A stretch of DNA of 64,000 nucleotides, from contig CALKBV010000004.1 in NCBI GenBank assembly GCA_937775265.1, forward strand, positions 1 through 64,000. Direction: 5' to 3'. Each line of letters opens with the position of its first letter. The first letter of the stretch is position 1. Under the pieces are notes generated by a model. It was given only the letters and a program-made list of their open reading frames with translations. It did no database searches and was not told where the DNA came from. Positions 35,143 through 43,398 of the stretch are shown in pieces. A program made the translations under genes and the position numbers. Origin of the DNA: an uncultured Pseudomonadales bacterium. Its GTDB lineage: Bacteria; Pseudomonadota; Gammaproteobacteria; Pseudomonadales; Azotimanducaceae.

Positions 35143-35982
35143 TCACCCCACTCGCTGCGCAATGCTCGCCAGTTTCTGCAGGATCGAAGGCGTATGCGGC
35201 GGCGGCAGATAGAACAGGATCAGGTCCAGGCCACCTTCCTTGAATTTGAAACAGTTTTTTTCCAGTTCGTCCAACCCCTCAGGCTTCGCCGCCTGATGAA
35301 CCGACGTCATGATTTCTCCAGGGTCGCGACCAATATCTCGACAAATACCGTCAAGCACGGCCTTCTTGGCGACCCAACCCTCAAAATCGAATGCGGCATA
35401 GTTCCAATGTTGCGCCCACCGTGCGACGTTCGGCAGAGTTCGCTTCTCCCCATTTCCGCCTATACATATTGGCGGATGTGGTTTCTGTATCGGCGGAGGA
35501 TTATTGCGCGCCTCGGTCAGGTTAAAGTATTTGCCAGAAAAATTAGTCACTTCATTCGTTAGCATTGAATGAAGAACCTCGCAGGCTTCATCAAACCGGT
35601 CGAACCGCTCGGTGAGGGTGCCGAGCTCAATACCATACGCATCACACTCCTGCTCGTTCCACCCGGCCCCGATACCAAGCTCGAGACGCCCGTCACTAAT
35701 GATGTCAATGCTGGAAATCATGTTCGCCAGTAGCGCCGGGTGACGATAAACAACACCCGTCACCATGCACCCAAGGCGAATTCGAGTGGTCGCCTGGGCA
35801 AGCGCAGTTAGCGTCGTCCATGCCTCCATACAGGGACCGCTCGTATCAGGAACATTGATAGGATAAAAGTGATCAAAGTTCCAGGCCGAATGGAACACAT
35901 CCATTTTGTCCGCCTCTTGCCACACGGCAAGCATGTCTTCCCAGGTTGTCAGTTGGGGCGAGGTTTTGATCGCATATTGCAT
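35143..35982 (-). CDS. LLM class oxidoreductase, F420-type family
   Basis: A luciferase-fold protein of 279 residues, typical in length for the F420-dependent-like group. It has FHSAWNFDHFYPI, RIRLGCMVTGVVYRHPALLA, DIISDGRLELGIGAGWNEQE and KPHPPICIGGNGEKRT. The last two patterns are diagnostic. Whether it uses F420 or FMN cannot be told from sequence; many Proteobacteria with such genes lack F420. The ATG at 35982 (MQYAIKTSPQL) is chosen over an upstream in-frame start by family alignment. Its stop lies 3 bases from the stop of the other LLM gene on the opposite strand. Confidence 0.84.
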   Translation of the reverse strand: MQYAIKTSPQLTTWEDMLAVWQEADKMDVFHSAWNFDHFYPINVPDTSGPCMEAWTTLTALAQATTRIRLGCMVTGVVYRHPALLANMISSIDIISDGRLELGIGAGWNEQECDAYGIELGTLTERFDRFDEACEVLHSMLTNEVTNFSGKYFNLTEARNNPPPIQKPHPPICIGGNGEKRTLPNVARWAQHWNYAAFDFEGWVAKKAVLDGICRDIGRDPGEIMTSVHQAAKPEGLDELEKNCFKFKEGGLDLILFYLPPPHTPSILQKLASIAQRVG

Positions 35983-36149
35983 CGTGGTAAGACTCTTCGG
36001 TGCTATATTTCTAACGCTAGGAGATCGCTCAAACCCTGTCAAGCCGCGTTGCAATTCCATGCATCATCAATCACTATCAATAAAAATAACAGGTGGCATA
36101 AGCGCGCGGCCATGAACATCAGAACTGCATATCTAAGCGCTGAAAAGTT

Positions 36150-37361
36150 ATGAGCATTAAGCCTATTACAGACTATCAACAGGCGGCCAAGACACTGCGC
36201 CAGAGTGACCTGCGCCAGGGTCTCTACGACGAGGGTGCTGTGCTGATGGATGGCGTTCTTGTAAACCTGCACGGGGAAAAACACCGTGCGCGTCGCGGTC
36301 TCGAAAACAAGGTCTTCCGGCGCGGGTTCTTTCAGCACTATGAAAAAGAAGTTTTCCCCGACACCTTAAGGGTAACCATTGACGAATTTGTTTCAGACGG
36401 AGGTGGCGATCTCGTGGAGTTCGGTTTCCGTTCTTTGATGAATCTAACCTGCGACTTCGCAGGGATCGATCGTCCTAAGGGCACCCAGAATGAAACGGAC
36501 CGTCTTTTGTTGCTGATGCGCACCTTTGCCCTTGGCACGACTCTCGCGCACTCTAAGGGTGACCGGGAGAAGGTCCGCCAACAGGTAAGGGATGCATTGT
36601 CGGCCTTTGATAAGGAATTTTTGCAGCCTTCAATGGCACGCAGGTTTTTACTAATTGGCAAGCATGAAGCAGACGAAGTTGGCGAGGATGAACTACCCCG
36701 GGACGTGCTGACCGTTCTTTTACGCAACGAGGACCAGATTGAACTCGAAGACCAGGAACTGGTTCGTGAGATGGCATTTTTCGTCGTCGCCGGCGCGCAG
36801 ACCAGCATTCATTCGCTTGTGCATGTGATGCACGAGATATTTTCATGGTCGACTGACCATGCCGGTGAAAGGCAAAAATTACGATCAGATCCAATGTTGC
36901 TGCAGCGTTGCGTCCACGAGAGTGCAAGACTGCACCCATCAAGCCCAGTCGCCAGAAGGCGAGCAGAGTGCCCGTTGACCCTCGCTACTGACGAGGCTGT
37001 GGAGACCGGCGAACTGGTCACCATCGATCTACTTGGCGCGAACAGGGATGAAAAGATATTCGGGCCCGACGCTGCCCAGTTCAATCCATACCGACAGACT
37101 GGAAAGGGCAGCTCGCCCTACGGGCTTTCATTCGGCCTCGGCATGCATGCTTGTATAGGCCGGACTCTTGCAGCCGGTGTCACACCCAAACCCGATTCCA
37201 ACCCCTTGGATCACCAGTACGGCACCATCACGTTGATCGCGGGCGCACTACTGGAAAACGGCGCACGCCCAGACCCTGAAAAACCGCCGGAAATGGATGA
37301 AAAAACGGAGCGACCAAATTGGGGTTACTATCCGGTTATTCTAGACACACCCCAATCATGA
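36150..37361 (+). CDS. cytochrome P450
   Basis: A soluble bacterial P450 of 403 residues. The haem-thiolate loop is FGLGMHACIGR (Cys335), the ExxR is ESAR (257-260), and the I-helix holds VVAGAQTSIHS. In the I-helix the acid before the threonine, part of the usual [AG]Gx[DE]T proton relay, is Gln217, an uncommon replacement. It should hydroxylate a hydrophobic substrate with electrons from a ferredoxin system not seen here. It heads a plus-strand unit with an SDR 27 bases downstream and an amidohydrolase after that, so the product alcohol is probably oxidised by the SDR. The start is an ATG with a weak ribosome site. Confidence 0.9.
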   Translation: MSIKPITDYQQAAKTLRQSDLRQGLYDEGAVLMDGVLVNLHGEKHRARRGLENKVFRRGFFQHYEKEVFPDTLRVTIDEFVSDGGGDLVEFGFRSLMNLTCDFAGIDRPKGTQNETDRLLLLMRTFALGTTLAHSKGDREKVRQQVRDALSAFDKEFLQPSMARRFLLIGKHEADEVGEDELPRDVLTVLLRNEDQIELEDQELVREMAFFVVAGAQTSIHSLVHVMHEIFSWSTDHAGERQKLRSDPMLLQRCVHESARLHPSSPVARRRAECPLTLATDEAVETGELVTIDLLGANRDEKIFGPDAAQFNPYRQTGKGSSPYGLSFGLGMHACIGRTLAAGVTPKPDSNPLDHQYGTITLIAGALLENGARPDPEKPPEMDEKTERPNWGYYPVILDTPQS

Positions 37362-37388
37362 ATAGTCATCAACCAAGTAGAACATAAT

Positions 37389-38144
37389 ATGAAAAATGCA
37401 ATTGTCACCGGCGCCGGTGGGGGTATCGGTGCATGTATAACAGAACTCGCCGTTAACCTTGGTTATCGAGTCGCGGCTATAGACGTGCAACCAGGTAGCG
37501 TCAATGAGCTCGCTGACCGTCTTGATAATGTTATACCTCTTATCGCTGACATTACTAACCCAGAATCCGTCAAGGAGACATTTGATGCCTTCGGCAGTGT
37601 TCCAGACCTGCTTGTTAACAACGCAGGGCTCGTGCGCTTTGGACCACTTGAAGATCTTGCGGTGCAGGACTTTCAGGACGTCGTCAACGTAAACCTGGTC
37701 GGCAGCTTCATCGTGGCCAAAGAGGCAGCAGCCAGAATGAAAACCGCTGGCAGCGGCGCGATTGTTAACATCACTTCCATGGGTGGAATCCACCCCGCTC
37801 CGGGCTCGGGCGCTTATGGTGCCACTAAATCAGGCCTGGCCCAGATGACACAATTGATGTCAGTCGAGTGGGGACCATACGGCATTCGCGTAAACGCGGT
37901 TGCGCCGGGTTTTATCGACGCGGGAATGTCCGCACCTTTTTTTAAAGACAAGGCAGTGCGCAGACAACGTGGTGGTGGTGTACCGTTGCGAAGGCTCGGA
38001 ACGGCGGAAGACGTAGCGAAGGCAGTCATGTTTCTTGCATCTGACGACGCCGCCTATATTTCAGGCCAGGAAATCGTCATTGATGGTGGCGTCATTAATA
38101 GCGTGCTGGCACAGCTGCCGCGCGAACAGCAGGCGGGGCAATAA
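37389..38144 (+). CDS. SDR family oxidoreductase
   Basis: A 251-residue short-chain dehydrogenase with a textbook layout: TGAGGGIGACI at the start, NNAGLV, YGATKSG as the active-site pair, and EIVIDGG at the C-terminus. It lies 27 bases after the P450 stop and 19 bases before the amidohydrolase frame, so the three are likely co-transcribed. The likely role is oxidation of the P450-made hydroxyl group. It is the most conventional of the SDRs here. Confidence 0.9.
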   Translation: MKNAIVTGAGGGIGACITELAVNLGYRVAAIDVQPGSVNELADRLDNVIPLIADITNPESVKETFDAFGSVPDLLVNNAGLVRFGPLEDLAVQDFQDVVNVNLVGSFIVAKEAAARMKTAGSGAIVNITSMGGIHPAPGSGAYGATKSGLAQMTQLMSVEWGPYGIRVNAVAPGFIDAGMSAPFFKDKAVRRQRGGGVPLRRLGTAEDVAKAVMFLASDDAAYISGQEIVIDGGVINSVLAQLPREQQAGQ

Positions 38145-38163
38145 TCGAGAGAAATAACTCAAG

Positions 38164-39195
38164 GTGGTAGCAAAAAACATGAACGATCTGTTCAACCATA
38201 GTATCAAGTTAGCTAAATCGATTGATGTCCACGCCCATGCAGTATTGGACCAATCCATGGGTGCAGCCGGGGCGCATGGCCCGGAACTCATTGAAACCGA
38301 AGGTCAACCCTCGTTGTTTCGAGTCGGTGGATATGAACTGCACGGCGTTAAGTACAGGGACAGTGCGTTCATGGATGTCAGCAAACGCATAGCACGTATG
38401 TCAACCGCAGGGATAGATTTTCAGATTCTGTCACCTAATCCGTTGACCTATTTTCACTACATCGATGCCCCCAGCGCGATCAGTTTCTGTAAACGGCACA
38501 ATGACAGTTTGATTGATCTGGTAAAACAACACCCCGATAAGCTGGCGGGCTTCGCCGCTTTACCAATGCAGGATATCCCGGCAGCATGCGAAGAACTCCA
38601 TCGAGCCGTCACTGAGCTTGGATTGCTCGCTGCATACATTGGAACAGATATCGGACAACCGCTTGATGGGACCGCACTGGACCCTCTATATGAAACCTGC
38701 CTCGAACTGGATGTACCACTGTTTATACACCCGGCCCCGGCGGGAATTGACGGCCCACCAGGAGACCCAAATCTGAACCGTTTTGACCTGGCCTTAACCA
38801 CCGGGTTCGCCGCATCAGAAACCATTGCGGTCTCATCAATCATCTTTGGCGAGGTCTTAGAGCGGCATCCTGGACTTGATATATGTATTAGCCATGGTGG
38901 TGGCGCGGTACCCTATCTGGTTGGTCGGCTGGCTCAGGCTAGCAGGGTGCGAGCCTGGTCACCTGAATCGTTACATAAGGAGGGCGCGTTTGAAGAGATG
39001 CTTGCCAAATTGTGGTTTGATTCCAATGTACATGATCCTCGATCCTTTAAGCTCCTGGCAGATGTCGTCGGAACTGACCGACTGGTATTGGGGACCAATT
39101 TCGGCGGCTGGGACCAGGCTGAGATTCATCATTCCCCGGATTTTCTGGTGTTGATGGCTGACAATGCCCGACAGCTATTACGAGTCGCACGATAA
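38164..39195 (+). CDS. ACMSD-type amidohydrolase family protein
   Basis: A 343-residue metal-dependent TIM-barrel protein. Ligand candidates are SIDVHAHAVLDQ (HxH), LFIHPAP (His), and DICISHGGGAVPYLVGRL (His). At the position where relatives have the metal-binding Asp of GTDYP, this protein reads LVLGTNFGGWD, with Asn there and an Asp four residues later. ACMSD-family enzymes decarboxylate or hydrolyse cyclic acids without oxygen. It is the third gene of the P450-SDR unit. A GTG at 38164 or an ATG at 38179 (MNDLFNHS) could each be the start. Confidence 0.85.
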   Translation: MVAKNMNDLFNHSIKLAKSIDVHAHAVLDQSMGAAGAHGPELIETEGQPSLFRVGGYELHGVKYRDSAFMDVSKRIARMSTAGIDFQILSPNPLTYFHYIDAPSAISFCKRHNDSLIDLVKQHPDKLAGFAALPMQDIPAACEELHRAVTELGLLAAYIGTDIGQPLDGTALDPLYETCLELDVPLFIHPAPAGIDGPPGDPNLNRFDLALTTGFAASETIAVSSIIFGEVLERHPGLDICISHGGGAVPYLVGRLAQASRVRAWSPESLHKEGAFEEMLAKLWFDSNVHDPRSFKLLADVVGTDRLVLGTNFGGWDQAEIHHSPDFLVLMADNARQLLRVAR

Positions 39196-39547
39196 TCTTT
39201 TACGAGTCATCTCAGGGGCCATCTAAGTCATGACGGATTCAATCAGCATCGGATATAGTATTCTTAAGGACAGCGGAGAGCTGCTCACATTTGATGTCGA
39301 AATAGATGACCAGAATCAAAGCAAACCACCTAACCTAATTACCAGCGATAACGAAAATTGTACTGCCGAGTGCACGTGACCGCTCGCACAAAGCCTTGTC
39401 ATCCAGAAGACTCAACCGAACAATTCAGTCTTGAATTTGAACCCTGATCCCAACCGGCTCGAATCTTCGGCTAGCGGTAGCTAGGGTCATTATAAAGGTT
39501 TAGCGCGTGCCGGCTAAAACAGGTTAGCGAACGGCCAAATTGATCGG
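39196..39547. other. intergenic stretch with a small possible gene
   Basis: This gap holds the 49-codon frame described next. The rest, to the PPOX stop at 39548, shows no feature. Confidence 0.3.
39230..39379 (+). CDS. possible small protein, 49 residues, maybe interrupted
   Basis: ATG at 39230 begins MTDSISIGYSILKDSGELL, then TFDVEIDDQNQSK, and ends with a stop after ENCTAECT. A neighbouring frame continues with TKPCHPEDSTEQFSLEFEP up to a stop. The paired strands and the later Cys residues faintly recall small Cys-containing proteins of the DUF6901 kind, so this could be an intact small gene or a frameshifted one. No good ribosome site is visible. Confidence 0.3.
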   Translation: MTDSISIGYSILKDSGELLTFDVEIDDQNQSKPPNLITSDNENCTAECT

Positions 39548-39994
39548 CTAGCTCATTCTCTCGCTGTAGTCCCAAGAGGTCAGTTGGACTGGCCTCAGCC
39601 TAATCACATACTCTTCATCGCTTCGACCAATAAGCCACTTCGCAAGACGACTTTCCGTGTCACCCAGGTAACGTGGAATTACAGCAGAGAGTGTTTCCAG
39701 CGCATAATCCTTCGAGAGGGTGGCCATCGCTTTTCCCCTGACACCACAGTAGGGTGGGTCGTTCGGAGCAATTTCAAATGAACATTTTTGGTTCGCCAGA
39801 AGATCGGAAACTAATTGGCTATTCTCATGTGATACACAGATAAAGTCACCCTGAGGTTCATCGAACGCGTACCAGACCGAACATAACGTTGGATAACTAC
39901 CGGTATTGGTCGCTACACGCATAGGAATCGTGGAGGAAGCCAGAAATGAGCATACTTCCGATTCAGACCAGGCACTGGATTTATTGAGATTCAT
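39548..39994 (-). CDS. PPOX (pyridoxamine-5'-phosphate-oxidase-fold) protein
   Basis: A 148-residue flavin-binding split-barrel protein: VCSFLASSTIPMRVATN opens the fold, then VWYAFDEPQGDFICVSHENS, and GVRGKAMATLSKDYALETL in the second half. This is the compact general-stress/PPOX type that binds FMN or F420. It is unrelated in detail to the PPOX protein at 26860. It stands alone on the minus strand at the edge of the catabolic region. Confidence 0.78.
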   Translation of the reverse strand: MNLNKSSAWSESEVCSFLASSTIPMRVATNTGSYPTLCSVWYAFDEPQGDFICVSHENSQLVSDLLANQKCSFEIAPNDPPYCGVRGKAMATLSKDYALETLSAVIPRYLGDTESRLAKWLIGRSDEEYVIRLRPVQLTSWDYSERMS

Positions 39995-40259
39995 AAGACA
40001 AAGAAACCTGTACTAAATGATAGATTGAACCGCCACCTAGCCAAAGGCGTCAGAGCTAAACCATGAGGCCATTGGCCAGGTGGCCAGGTACCCGCGCATT
40101 ATATCAGTTCTGGAATTAGTAATTACCTCCTCGCTCATCGAGCCGAACCAGTTGTTAGAATCCAGCCCGAAAAATATGCGGGGCGATCTGCCCATCAGCA
40201 GCAATGGTCCGGTTCCCCATGCTCATCGTAAAACCGATGATACCTTTAGAGTCTCTTCA

Positions 40260-40439
40260 ATGTTCAACCTGTTTAAGTCCTCACCCGACAAAAAGATCCG
40301 CAAGCAGTATCTCGCGAAGCTTGAAAAAGCGATGTACGCACAAAGAAACGGGAAAATTCGTGAGTATTCCCTATTGACCGCCGAGGCAGAAGCCCTTAGG
40401 GAGAAGCTGGAATTACTTCAGGCCGACACTCAGGCTTAG
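40260..40439 (+). CDS. DUF6435-like small protein
   Basis: A 59-residue protein: MFNLFKSSPDKKIRKQYLAK, then LEKAMYAQRNGKIREYSLL and TAEAEALREKLELL. It matches the short helical DUF6435/Lacal_2735 proteins (MFgLFKkdp..K.L.K.Y...lEkAm.AQRnGdIr.Ys.L.aEAe.l). The frame is open for 60 codons before this ATG without similarity. Function is unknown in the family; it is common in marine bacteria and probably cytoplasmic. Confidence 0.8.
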   Translation: MFNLFKSSPDKKIRKQYLAKLEKAMYAQRNGKIREYSLLTAEAEALREKLELLQADTQA

Positions 40440-40489
40440 GCCCCTTTACCGGTGTTTATCACCGCTAAATTCCTTGCTTAATGCTGGCG

Positions 40490-40843
40490 TCAAGGCGGCG
40501 AATTTTTCTGGTACAACCGTGAATATCGGGCCTCTGCCCATGCGTTATAGACCTTACCGGCGAACCATCGGATTACCGGCAACCTTAGCCATTGCCACGC
40601 CAGGCCCCAACGAGTGTGTTCCCAAGCGGCGATGTTTGCCTCCAGCCCAGTTCTGAAAGTACCATCGGCAGCCTCCAAGTGTAGTACTTTCAACATCCGG
40701 TGCTTTTTAGCTTCATCCATTTCGACCTGATGTATATCAATCAATGTCAAGTGAGATGGCTGATGCGCACCAAGACGTGCCATTTCCGCGTTGCACAGAG
40801 GGCATTGGCCATCGTAGTAAAGCGTCTCTAACTGGTTACTCAT
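40490..40843 (-). CDS. DCC family thiol-disulfide oxidoreductase-like protein (DUF393)
   Basis: A 117-residue protein with the family signature LYYDGQCPLCNAEMARLG (DGxCPxC), the CxxC of a thioredoxin-like fold, followed by DIHQVEMDE. The C-terminus has the helical WLRLPVIRWFAGKVYNAW typical of this group. Its redox role has not been settled. The ATG overlaps the stop of an upstream minus-strand frame by four bases, suggesting coupling if that frame is real. Confidence 0.85.
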   Translation of the reverse strand: MSNQLETLYYDGQCPLCNAEMARLGAHQPSHLTLIDIHQVEMDEAKKHRMLKVLHLEAADGTFRTGLEANIAAWEHTRWGLAWQWLRLPVIRWFAGKVYNAWAEARYSRLYQKNSPP

Positions 40844-41094
40844 GATTTTCTTACTCCGTAGGACAGGAACTTTGGTCCATAACTAGTGATTCGACTTCGT
40901 CTTCTCGAAGAGCTTGTCTGATGGCTTGTGGCGTCATCAACAGAGAGAATCACGATAAGGCTCAGCAGCGTTGCAAAACTAAGACCGGACACAATCGTCG
41001 ATGCATGCTGCAGCCGATAAGCAGCGACCGGCCCTCCCACCTCAATTTCCCTAATAATAAGATCTATAGAGACTCCTGCGGCCATCGGCACCAA
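40840..41094 (-). CDS. possible membrane-anchored small protein, unknown
   Basis: An 84-residue frame with one hydrophobic segment (IVSGLSFATLLSLIVILSV) and a basic C-terminus (SSRRRSRITSYG). It is coupled to the DCC gene by an ATGA overlap. I do not recognise it. The sequence after the hydrophobic segment looks low in complexity, and it could be a remnant of a larger membrane protein. Confidence 0.35.
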   Translation of the reverse strand: MVPMAAGVSIDLIIREIEVGGPVAAYRLQHASTIVSGLSFATLLSLIVILSVDDATSHQTSSSRRRSRITSYGPKFLSYGVRKS

Positions 41095-41265
41095 AAAGGT
41101 ACAAGGATGGGATAGGTGTTCAACTAGAAGGAAGTTAGTACTTCACGCATGCTCGACTGTTCTACGCCACCAGAGTTCAAGACAGTACATTCAGCCCCTC
41201 TCGTTCGATTTGATCGTCGTATTCGATTAGTAATTTGGTCGTTGTTGTTTGCAGCATGCCAACTA

Positions 41266-41553
41266 CTAATTCATGCCATTGGCAGACATCGTGTGGGCAA
41301 GGTCAATAGATCGCTCGAGAAGCTGGTCGATCTGTAGCGCTACCAATGGACTGAACTGGAAGCCGAGGAACGCACATTTAGACATCTCTATCACTGCTGC
41401 CAACACCATTTCTTCCCGTTCAGGTTCTGCCAACAGAGGTAACAACCCAGCAAAGAAGGCATGCTGATCCATCTCACCCTCTTCGACCAGAATTTGGCAC
41501 AGAGCTACAATGGGTAGCGTAATTTCCTCGTAAACTAACTCTTGAAAGTCCAT
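41266..41553 (-). CDS. small acidic hypothetical protein
   Basis: A 95-codon protein (MDFQELVYEEITLPIVALC, then EEGEMDQHAFFAGLLPLL), mostly helical and acidic. The chosen ATG is preceded by GAGGG at 6 bases and avoids overlap with the upstream gene; the frame extends 14 codons further. It is the third gene of a HiPIP, membrane-protein, small-protein unit on the minus strand. No family recognised. Confidence 0.6.
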   Translation of the reverse strand: MDFQELVYEEITLPIVALCQILVEEGEMDQHAFFAGLLPLLAEPEREEMVLAAVIEMSKCAFLGFQFSPLVALQIDQLLERSIDLAHTMSANGMN

Positions 41554-41579
41554 GCGCTGCCCTCGTTTCGTTTCACGGT

Positions 41580-42272
41580 CTATCTTTCCTTCCACTCTTT
41601 CGCCAGAAGGGCCGGTGTAGTCAGGTTAGTCAGAAGAAAAGGTCCTAGCTTTCGGACGCCAAACCACACAGCAGCAAAAGCGCCCACCTGCATTAACGCC
41701 ACCATGAGCGCGCCTGCCAAGCTCAACATTGCAAGCAGAGGTGCATCACCCAGAACCCTCCATCCCACGAGGAGCGCTATCGGTGTTCCAACACTACCCG
41801 AGAGCTGCAAGATCAACTTTTTCCATCTTGCGAGGTGATGATAGGTCCCAAAGCGCATCTTGAATCGAGGCTCAAAATACCAGAGATACACATAGGAATA
41901 TCGAACGCCCAGGAGTATTCCGGTTGAAATTTTGGTCAACGGTTGAAGACATAATGCGAGCAAAATGATTGAGACTAGTCGAACTGGCCGGCTTTCTGCC
42001 GTCATTGCCAGCACACTCATTACCAGCAACAGATACTCGAAGACAAACCCCATCCAAACCGGAGCTTCAGGGAACCGGTTGCGTCTATGGAGCTTATTGC
42101 TGATTCGTGTCAGGTCCTGAAGCAACATTGAAGTTGAGTCGAGACCCAACCCCTTTAACGCCTTAAGGAACTTCTGCCAGTCGCCGACCCGATACGTTCC
42201 TGTGTCCAGGCTGATCTCTATTCGATCCATTACCTGCCTGACTTCCAACATCGAACTTTGCTTTTCCATCAC
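41580..42272 (-). CDS. multi-pass membrane protein, unknown family
   Basis: A 230-residue protein with an amphipathic N-terminal region of about 70 residues (EVRQVMDRIEISLDTG), then hydrophobic segments near PVWMGFVFEYLLLVMSVLAM and LVSIILLALCLQPL, and two more near the C-terminus. It follows the HiPIP gene with no gap (start at 42272, HiPIP stop at 42274). It may be an inner-membrane partner of that periplasmic electron carrier (inference). I do not recognise the family. Confidence 0.65.
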   Translation of the reverse strand: MMEKQSSMLEVRQVMDRIEISLDTGTYRVGDWQKFLKALKGLGLDSTSMLLQDLTRISNKLHRRNRFPEAPVWMGFVFEYLLLVMSVLAMTAESRPVRLVSIILLALCLQPLTKISTGILLGVRYSYVYLWYFEPRFKMRFGTYHHLARWKKLILQLSGSVGTPIALLVGWRVLGDAPLLAMLSLAGALMVALMQVGAFAAVWFGVRKLGPFLLTNLTTPALLAKEWKER

Positions 42273-42273
42273 G

Positions 42274-42603
42274 TTATGCAGCCGGAATCCAGCCCATACA
42301 CCAGCCTGCTTTCACTACCAGCCTGTTCTGGAACAACGCACACCCGCCCCACTCCGGTATCTCGCTATCTTTATAAAACCTGCAATTGCCGCAGGTCTGT
42401 TCTGAACCGGGCACTCCCATCTTGTCCGTTCTAACGGCTGCGCCGGCGACCTCTACATACTTCAAGGCAATACCCGCTGGATCATCGGGTGGCACCTTAG
42501 CCATCACGGCCGCCGATGCGGGAGATATCGGCTTGACCAGACTAAGCAAAGGTAATACCGCCGAGATTGAGCTGAGCTTTATAAATTGTCTTCGAGATAA
42601 CAT
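42274..42603 (-). CDS. high-potential iron-sulfur protein (HiPIP), Tat-exported
   Basis: A Tat signal (SRRQFIKLSSISAVLPLL, ending near SPASA) is followed by a small mature domain with four cysteines arranged as TCGNCRFYKD, GGCALF and GWCMGW, the classic HiPIP pattern for a [4Fe-4S] cluster. HiPIPs carry electrons at high potential in the periplasm, for example to cytochrome oxidase or a photosynthetic centre. The ATG of MLSRRQF (42603) is chosen; an ATG six codons upstream is possible. It heads a unit with a membrane protein and a 95-codon protein. Confidence 0.9.
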   Translation of the reverse strand: MLSRRQFIKLSSISAVLPLLSLVKPISPASAAVMAKVPPDDPAGIALKYVEVAGAAVRTDKMGVPGSEQTCGNCRFYKDSEIPEWGGCALFQNRLVVKAGWCMGWIPAA

Positions 42604-42829
42604 AGAAATTTCTTTTCCCATTTGTTACTGCTGTGTTACGTTCAGACAGCCAGAGGGGATCATTTACGTCGCACCGCAGGGGCGGCGAAATAAAAAATCA
42701 GAAGCCTTAAAACTTAACCGCCTCAAAAAAACAATCTGTAATAATTGAGTCTCGGCTTGATTAACAAATATTGACTATCGTTAGCTTGACAAGGCTTAGG
42801 AGCAAAGATTTGAACCAACGTGACACATC

Positions 42830-43381
42830 ATGAGCGTACCTTTACTCCGAAAGACATCCGAAATAGAAAGAGCTCGTTCCCACTGGCAGTTCCGAGGAAA
42901 ATCTCGCCCAGCATTTGCGACAAAACCCAAGCGGGGCGAATCTTCCGTCTGGGATTTCCCCAGACCACCAATCATAGAGGCAGTACCCGTCACAATGACC
43001 GTCCGTTTTAGGACACAGGTGATCGCAACAACCGAACGTGGACGCCGCGTTCTTGAAACGGCCGGCGCACCTACTTATTACTTCCCACCAGAAGATGTGA
43101 TCGCCCCCCTGATAGAGAATGACTCTCGTTCCATCTGCGAATGGAAGGGGCTTGCTCAATCACTGTCTTTACCCGGGAAAACAAATGTTGGATGGCGTTA
43201 TATAGAAATGTTCCCAGAGTTTAAAACTCTCCATTACTGGGTGGCTTTTTATCCGTCGACAGTTGACTGTTACCTGGGAGAACAACTCGTTTCCCCTCAA
43301 CCAGGAGGCTATTACGGCGGATGGGTCAGTGATGACCTAGTCGGGCCGATCAAAGGAGAACCTGGCAGTTCTGGCTGGTAG
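42830..43381 (+). CDS. DUF427 domain protein
   Basis: A 183-residue protein. The core VIATTERGRRVLETAGAPTY, then YFPPEDVIAPLI, and WRYIEMFPEFKTLHYWVAF match the DUF427 family (small beta-barrel, function unknown). The N-terminal 50 residues (RARSHWQFRGKSRPAFATKP) resemble the extended forms found in bacteria. The ATG at 42830 is reasonable although no strong ribosome site is visible. It lies divergent from the HiPIP unit and convergent with the SOUL gene. Confidence 0.82.
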   Translation: MSVPLLRKTSEIERARSHWQFRGKSRPAFATKPKRGESSVWDFPRPPIIEAVPVTMTVRFRTQVIATTERGRRVLETAGAPTYYFPPEDVIAPLIENDSRSICEWKGLAQSLSLPGKTNVGWRYIEMFPEFKTLHYWVAFYPSTVDCYLGEQLVSPQPGGYYGGWVSDDLVGPIKGEPGSSGW

Positions 43382-43398
43382 CCGTCCCTAAATCATGT

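Noticed and set aside
42786-42815. TTGACA as a promoter -35 for the DUF427 gene
   Set aside because: The hexamer is perfect, but no acceptable -10 box lies 16-18 bases downstream.
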